From: Paracoccus alcaliphilus
GTDB lineage: Bacteria > Pseudomonadota > Alphaproteobacteria > Rhodobacterales > Rhodobacteraceae
Assembly: GCF_028553725.1 (NCBI RefSeq)
Contig: NZ_CP067124.1
Span: 496,001-560,000 of the forward strand
Direction: 5' to 3'
Length of the DNA stretch: 64,000 nt
Shown here in pieces: positions 61,337 to 64,000 of this stretch. Both the position numbers and the translations under genes were made by a program. The notes under the pieces are model-generated. The model was not told the DNA's origin. It did not search any database and saw only the letters and a program-made list of their open reading frames with translations. The first letter of the stretch is position 1, and the number at the start of each line of letters is the position of its first letter.

Positions 61337-61495
61337 ATGGGCCAGAAATTTGTTCCTGAATTACACGATCCCGATTATCGCGGACCTGAGGGACAGGATG
61401 ACGCGACCTTGACCGACAAGGAGGTCAAGCAGGCGTTCGACGCTATGATCGCCCAAATGGACGAGGAGGCCCGCGCAGAGCGGGGTCGTGATTAA
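61337..61495 (+). CDS. Small acidic protein (52 residues)
   Basis: ATG 61337 is preceded by a near-perfect AGGAGGT. The product is short and highly charged: KFVPELHDPDYRGPEGQDD, then a likely helix LTDKEVKQAFDAMIAQMDEE. The strong ribosome-binding site and balanced codon use support a real gene although it is very small. Function unknown; its place among stress-type genes with a GGAAC promoter upstream suggests a small stress-induced protein. Confidence 0.7.
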   Translation: MGQKFVPELHDPDYRGPEGQDDATLTDKEVKQAFDAMIAQMDEEARAERGRD

Positions 61496-61535
61496 AAAAA
61501 CGAAGTCGCCCCGCAAGGACTGTGGGGCGACTTCG
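61494..61535 (-). terminator. Strong hairpin terminator for the minus-strand PRC-barrel gene
   Basis: CGAAGTCGCCCC pairs perfectly with GGGGCGACTTCG around an 11-base loop (61501-61535). On the minus strand it is followed by seven T residues. It also closes the convergent small gene, whose stop lies at its foot. Confidence 0.85.
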
Positions 61536-61568
61536 AATTCATATTCATGGTTTCCGGCCGGTTAACGC

Positions 61569-61865
61569 TTAATGCCGATGTTCGGGCATCGCCTTCAGTT
61601 CGTCCTTCGACCATCGCGACAGGGCGTGGACCGTTCCCGCCTCGTCGCGCATGATGTCCAGATCGCGTGCCTGCACCAGAACCGGCTTGCTGCCGATGCC
61701 CAGAAAGCCGCCGACATCAATCACGACCTCGGTGGCCTCGCCCGCGCCGTGGACATGCGAGACGCTGCCGATCGTCTCGTTGTCGGGGCCGTAAACCTTG
61801 GCGCCGTTCAGGGTGTCTTCGGTCAGCTCTGCGGGCTGAAGCCGGGGGTGATTGCTGTGGTCCAT
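61569..61865 (-). CDS. PRC-barrel domain protein
   Basis: The 98-residue protein starts at ATG 61865 with GGAG upstream. The PRC-barrel fold is visible in GAKVYGPDNETIGSVSHVHG and EVVIDVGGFLGIGSKPVLVQ. Such small PRC-barrel proteins are abundant stress proteins in alphaproteobacteria. A GGAAC element at 61923-61919 on the minus strand lies upstream, but its second half (GATT) fits the -10 pattern poorly. The strong terminator at 61494 ends the unit. Role unknown. Confidence 0.85.
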   Translation of the reverse strand: MDHSNHPRLQPAELTEDTLNGAKVYGPDNETIGSVSHVHGAGEATEVVIDVGGFLGIGSKPVLVQARDLDIMRDEAGTVHALSRWSKDELKAMPEHRH

Positions 61866-62013
61866 GACGGAACTCCTTGGTTGAATTGACGTGGGACCAA
61901 TCGTCTGCGTCCCGATATGTTCCAGCGGTCGGGGCGAAAATGCGGACCGGCCGATACCGGCACCGGGGGCTTTGCCGGGCCCGATGATCGCGCGCAATGA
62001 TCGCGATCCTTCG

Positions 62014-62038
62014 GGAACAATCGCTGGTCCGCGCCGTT
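62014..62038 (+). promoter_or_regulatory. Candidate EcfG promoter, exact consensus
   Basis: GGAAC, 16 bases, CGTT, the exact consensus of EcfG-type general stress promoters of Alphaproteobacteria. It lies 38 bases before the start of the small gene at 62077. Confidence 0.7.
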
Positions 62039-62076
62039 TCCTGACGACGCCCTTCATATCAGGAAAGGCACGGAAG

Positions 62077-62304
62077 ATGAGACGCACCGACCCGCTGAGT
62101 TTCTGTCTGGGCATCGCCGCCGGTATCGGGCTGAAGGCGGCCTGCGACCTGTTCGCCGCATCTTCGCGGCCAAGGCCGAAGGGCACACATTATGTCCGCG
62201 CCGCCGGGCAAAGCCAGATGCAGGCCCCGCCGAAAGAGTGGGATATCGTTGACGAAAAGTCCGACGAATCCTTTCCCGCCAGCGATCCGCCCGGCAATTA
62301 CTGA
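62077..62304 (+). CDS. Small protein with DESFPASDPP motif
   Basis: The 75-residue protein begins at ATG 62077 (AGGAAAGG upstream). It has a short hydrophobic N-terminal segment (FCLGIAAGIGLKAACDLFAA) and ends DEKSDESFPASDPPGNY. The DESFPASDPP ending is a recurrent tail of small stress-related proteins in Alphaproteobacteria, whose function is unknown. The exact EcfG-type promoter just upstream supports stress-induced expression. Confidence 0.75.
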   Translation: MRRTDPLSFCLGIAAGIGLKAACDLFAASSRPRPKGTHYVRAAGQSQMQAPPKEWDIVDEKSDESFPASDPPGNY

Positions 62305-62343
62305 CCCGGGACCGACAGTGATGACAGCAGGCGAGGCCATGTC

Positions 62344-62949
62344 GTGACCGGGATCAGGTTCGGCGCGCCCGGCACCGAGGCGCTGCACCTTTGCGTGGAC
62401 ATGCAGCGGCTGTTCGGGCCGGGCTCGTCCTGGGCGGTGCCGTGGATGGAAAAGATCCTGCCCGCGGTGGCCGAACTGACCGAGGTCCATGCCGCGCGCA
62501 CGATCTTCACCCGCTTCATTCCTCCCGCCGATCAGGGGGCGGCCATCGGGTCATGGACGCGCTATTATGCGGTCTGGCCGCAGATGCTGCGCGACCGGTT
62601 GCCGCCCGAATGGCTGGAACTGGCGCCGCCTTTGGCCCGCCATGTTCCGCCGGCACGGCTGTTCGACAAGCAGCTTTATTCGCCCTGGCCTGATGGCAGG
62701 CTGGACGGGTTTCTGCGCCGGGCCGGGATCTCGACCCTGATCGTCACCGGGGGCGAGACCGAAGTCTGCGTCCTGGCCACGGTTCTGGGCGCGATCGACC
62801 GCGGCTATCGGGTGATTCTGGTGTCGGATGCGGTCTGTTCCTCGGCGGACCCCAGCCATGACGCCGCGATGCAGATCTATGAATCGCGCTTCGGACAGCA
62901 GGTTGAGACCGCGCCGCTGGCGGAACTGCTGAATCAATGGCGGGTCTGA
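62344..62949 (+). CDS. Isochorismatase-family cysteine hydrolase
   Basis: The 201-residue protein starts at GTG 62344. The triad of the family is visible: Asp in LHLCVDMQRLFGPGS near residue 19, Lys in ARLFDKQLYSPW near 109, and Cys in VTGGETEVCVLATVLGAIDR near 141. A cis-peptide Gly-Gly (VTGGE) precedes the cysteine region. Members hydrolyse amides, for example nicotinamide or N-carbamoyl compounds; the substrate cannot be read here. It follows the small DESFPASDPP gene in the same direction. Confidence 0.85.
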   Translation: MTGIRFGAPGTEALHLCVDMQRLFGPGSSWAVPWMEKILPAVAELTEVHAARTIFTRFIPPADQGAAIGSWTRYYAVWPQMLRDRLPPEWLELAPPLARHVPPARLFDKQLYSPWPDGRLDGFLRRAGISTLIVTGGETEVCVLATVLGAIDRGYRVILVSDAVCSSADPSHDAAMQIYESRFGQQVETAPLAELLNQWRV

Positions 62950-62959
62950 ACGCCTTGCG

Positions 62960-62985
62960 GGAACAAAGACCCCGGCCATCGGGTT
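62960..62985 (+). promoter_or_regulatory. Candidate ECF (EcfG-type) promoter
   Basis: GGAAC, 17 bases, GGTT, located 68 bases before the start of the TIGR02587 gene. Confidence 0.45.
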
Positions 62986-63052
62986 GGCATTTCCAGGATG
63001 CGGCAAACCCGTCGCGGCAAAACCCGGCGATCCGGTCAGTGGAACATCAGGC

Positions 63053-63889
63053 ATGGCGCAATCAGGGCGGACCGCCTCTCACCCTCCCAACCGCGTGTTC
63101 CGCGATTTCGGCCGCGCGGCGGGCGGGGCGCTGATCTTTTCACTGCCGATGCTGATGACGATGGAGTTGTGGTCGCTCGGCTTCTATCTGGACCGGCTTC
63201 GGTTGTTGCTGCTGGTGGTCGTGACCCTGCCGCTGCTGGTGCTGCTGTCGCGCCATATCGGCTTTGAACGCACCCGAGGCTGGCGCAGCGACGTGTTCGA
63301 CAGCCTGATCGCGCTGGGGGTGGCGGCGGTGATTTCGGCCGTGGTGCTGTTCCTGCTGGGGGTGATCGACGCCGAAACATCGCTTGACGCGGTGCTGGGC
63401 AAGATCTCGATCCAGATGATCCCGGCTTCGATCGGTGCGCTTCTGGCCAAAAGCCAGCTTGGTGCCGGATCCGGGGACGACCCCGAAGAGCAGGACGAAT
63501 CCTGGTGGGGAGAGTTGTTCCTGATGGCGGTTGGCGCATTGTTTCTGGGGCTGAACACCGCGCCGACCGAAGAGGTGATGGTGATCTCGTATCAGATGAC
63601 GCATTGGCATGCGCTGGCGCTTGTCGTGCTGTCGTTGCTGCTGATGCATGGCTTTGTCTTTTCGGTGGGCTTTGCCGGCGGCTCCGAGGTCTCCAGCGAA
63701 GAGCGGTGGTGGAGTGCATTCATCCGCATGACCTTACCCGGCTTCATCATCGCGCTGACGGTCAGTTTCTGCTTGCTGTGGCTGTTCGCACGCACCGACG
63801 GGCTGTCCTTTGACAGTGCGCTGATGGCGACCATCGTTCTGGCGTTCCCCTGTGCGATCGGCGCCGCCGCCGCCCGCCTGATCCTGTGA
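63053..63889 (+). CDS. TIGR02587-family integral membrane protein
   Basis: The 278-residue protein has about seven hydrophobic helices (GALIFSLPMLMTMELWSLGF, LIALGVAAVISAVVLFLLGV, HALALVVLSLLLMHGFVFSV and others). The conserved SLPMLMTMELW and NTAPTEEVMVIS stretches identify TIGR02587, an uncharacterised family common in Alphaproteobacteria and cyanobacteria. A longer frame starts at 62984; ATG 63053 was preferred because residues before it look non-globular. Its partner TIGR02588 follows after four bases. Confidence 0.82.
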   Translation: MAQSGRTASHPPNRVFRDFGRAAGGALIFSLPMLMTMELWSLGFYLDRLRLLLLVVVTLPLLVLLSRHIGFERTRGWRSDVFDSLIALGVAAVISAVVLFLLGVIDAETSLDAVLGKISIQMIPASIGALLAKSQLGAGSGDDPEEQDESWWGELFLMAVGALFLGLNTAPTEEVMVISYQMTHWHALALVVLSLLLMHGFVFSVGFAGGSEVSSEERWWSAFIRMTLPGFIIALTVSFCLLWLFARTDGLSFDSALMATIVLAFPCAIGAAAARLIL

Positions 63890-63893
63890 GGCA

Positions 63894-64000
63894 ATGATGA
63901 GCGACGCAGACGAAAACACCGGCAAACGACCCCTGGCAGAGTGGATATTCGGACTGCTGTCCGGCTGTGGCATCGTTGTGCTGATCCTGTTTTTGAGCTG
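63894..64000 (+). CDS. TIGR02588-family protein, N-terminal part
   Basis: The frame starts with two consecutive ATG codons and reads SDADENTGKRPLAEWIFGLL, then GCGIVVLILFLS, a cytoplasmic head and one membrane helix. The window ends here. TIGR02588 proteins are encoded next to TIGR02587 in many genomes; the assignment uses this context. Confidence 0.7.
   Translation, partial: MMSDADENTGKRPLAEWIFGLLSGCGIVVLILFLS

Noticed and set aside
1..64000. CRISPR array
   Set aside because: No regularly spaced direct repeats of 23-47 bases were seen.

Overview
The window is a high-GC alphaproteobacterial sequence, most likely a Rhodobacteraceae genome close to Paracoccus. The signs are tail genes like those of the Rhodobacter gene transfer agent (GTA), RepB/ParB-like proteins of alphaproteobacterial replicons, a second phage remnant of a type common in Rhodobacterales, and the TIGR02587/TIGR02588 membrane pair. 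No rRNA, complete tRNA or CRISPR array was found. Much of it is accessory DNA: two phage blocks, two serine recombinase modules, and at least ten insertion sequences or IS fragments, many nested.

Layout. 1-9075 is the distal tail and lysis block of a prophage: DUF2460, DUF2163, NlpC/P60, a very large tail hub protein, DUF2793, an M15 endolysin and an overlapping Rz/Rz1-type spanin pair. A GNAT/DUF1778 toxin-antitoxin pair sits antisense between the first two tail genes. 9334-13239 is a three-gene operon (serine recombinase, ParB-like, RepB-like) with a divergent helix-turn-helix gene whose 5' end carries two tandem palindromes. A Fic enzyme follows (13416-14549). 14700-25000 is a patchwork: IS5, IS3 and group II intron remnants, a minus-strand phage tail/capsid remnant carrying two plus-strand nuclease-like genes (GIY-YIG and HNH), an FtsH-like AAA+ metalloprotease, a frameshifted hypothetical gene and a second serine recombinase. 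Two 13-bp copies of a sequence like the 3' end of initiator tRNA lie about 10.2 kb apart at the edges of this patchwork.

25347-29803 is a metabolic island: LysR regulator, MHS-type transporter, V4R-domain protein and M19 dipeptidase, resembling betaine/N-methyl amino acid catabolism loci. 31808-39247 is the most coherent system. DsbD, a membrane TlpA-like thioredoxin, two DsbA-like proteins and two L,D-transpeptidases are encoded on the minus strand, divergent from an OmpR/QseB-type response regulator and its histidine kinase. Two CTTAAG-N5-CTTAAG direct repeats, the form bound by PmrA/QseB-type regulators, lie exactly at the heads of the two minus-strand transcription units. This suggests a two-component-controlled periplasmic thiol relay that serves cysteine-dependent peptidoglycan cross-linking enzymes.

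39315-46931 is again debris (DsrE and cupin fragments, IS701, IS3, IS66 and IS21 remnants) around a tandem pair of CNNM/CBS transporters with a structured leader. 47279-49940 holds a soluble PQQ sugar dehydrogenase fused to cytochrome c and a small membrane protein. 50159-57893 contains IS3, IS5 and IS110 elements that have truncated a phosphonate ABC transporter gene (phnC, with phnE intact) and a glycosyltransferase. 58338-64000 is an orderly stress-type region: SRPBCC protein, zinc alcohol dehydrogenase, thioredoxin-reductase-like flavoprotein, PRC-barrel protein, two very small proteins, a cysteine hydrolase and TIGR02587/TIGR02588. Four GGAAC-N16/17-(C/G)GTT motifs stand upstream of these units and suggest a shared extracytoplasmic-function sigma factor of EcfG type.
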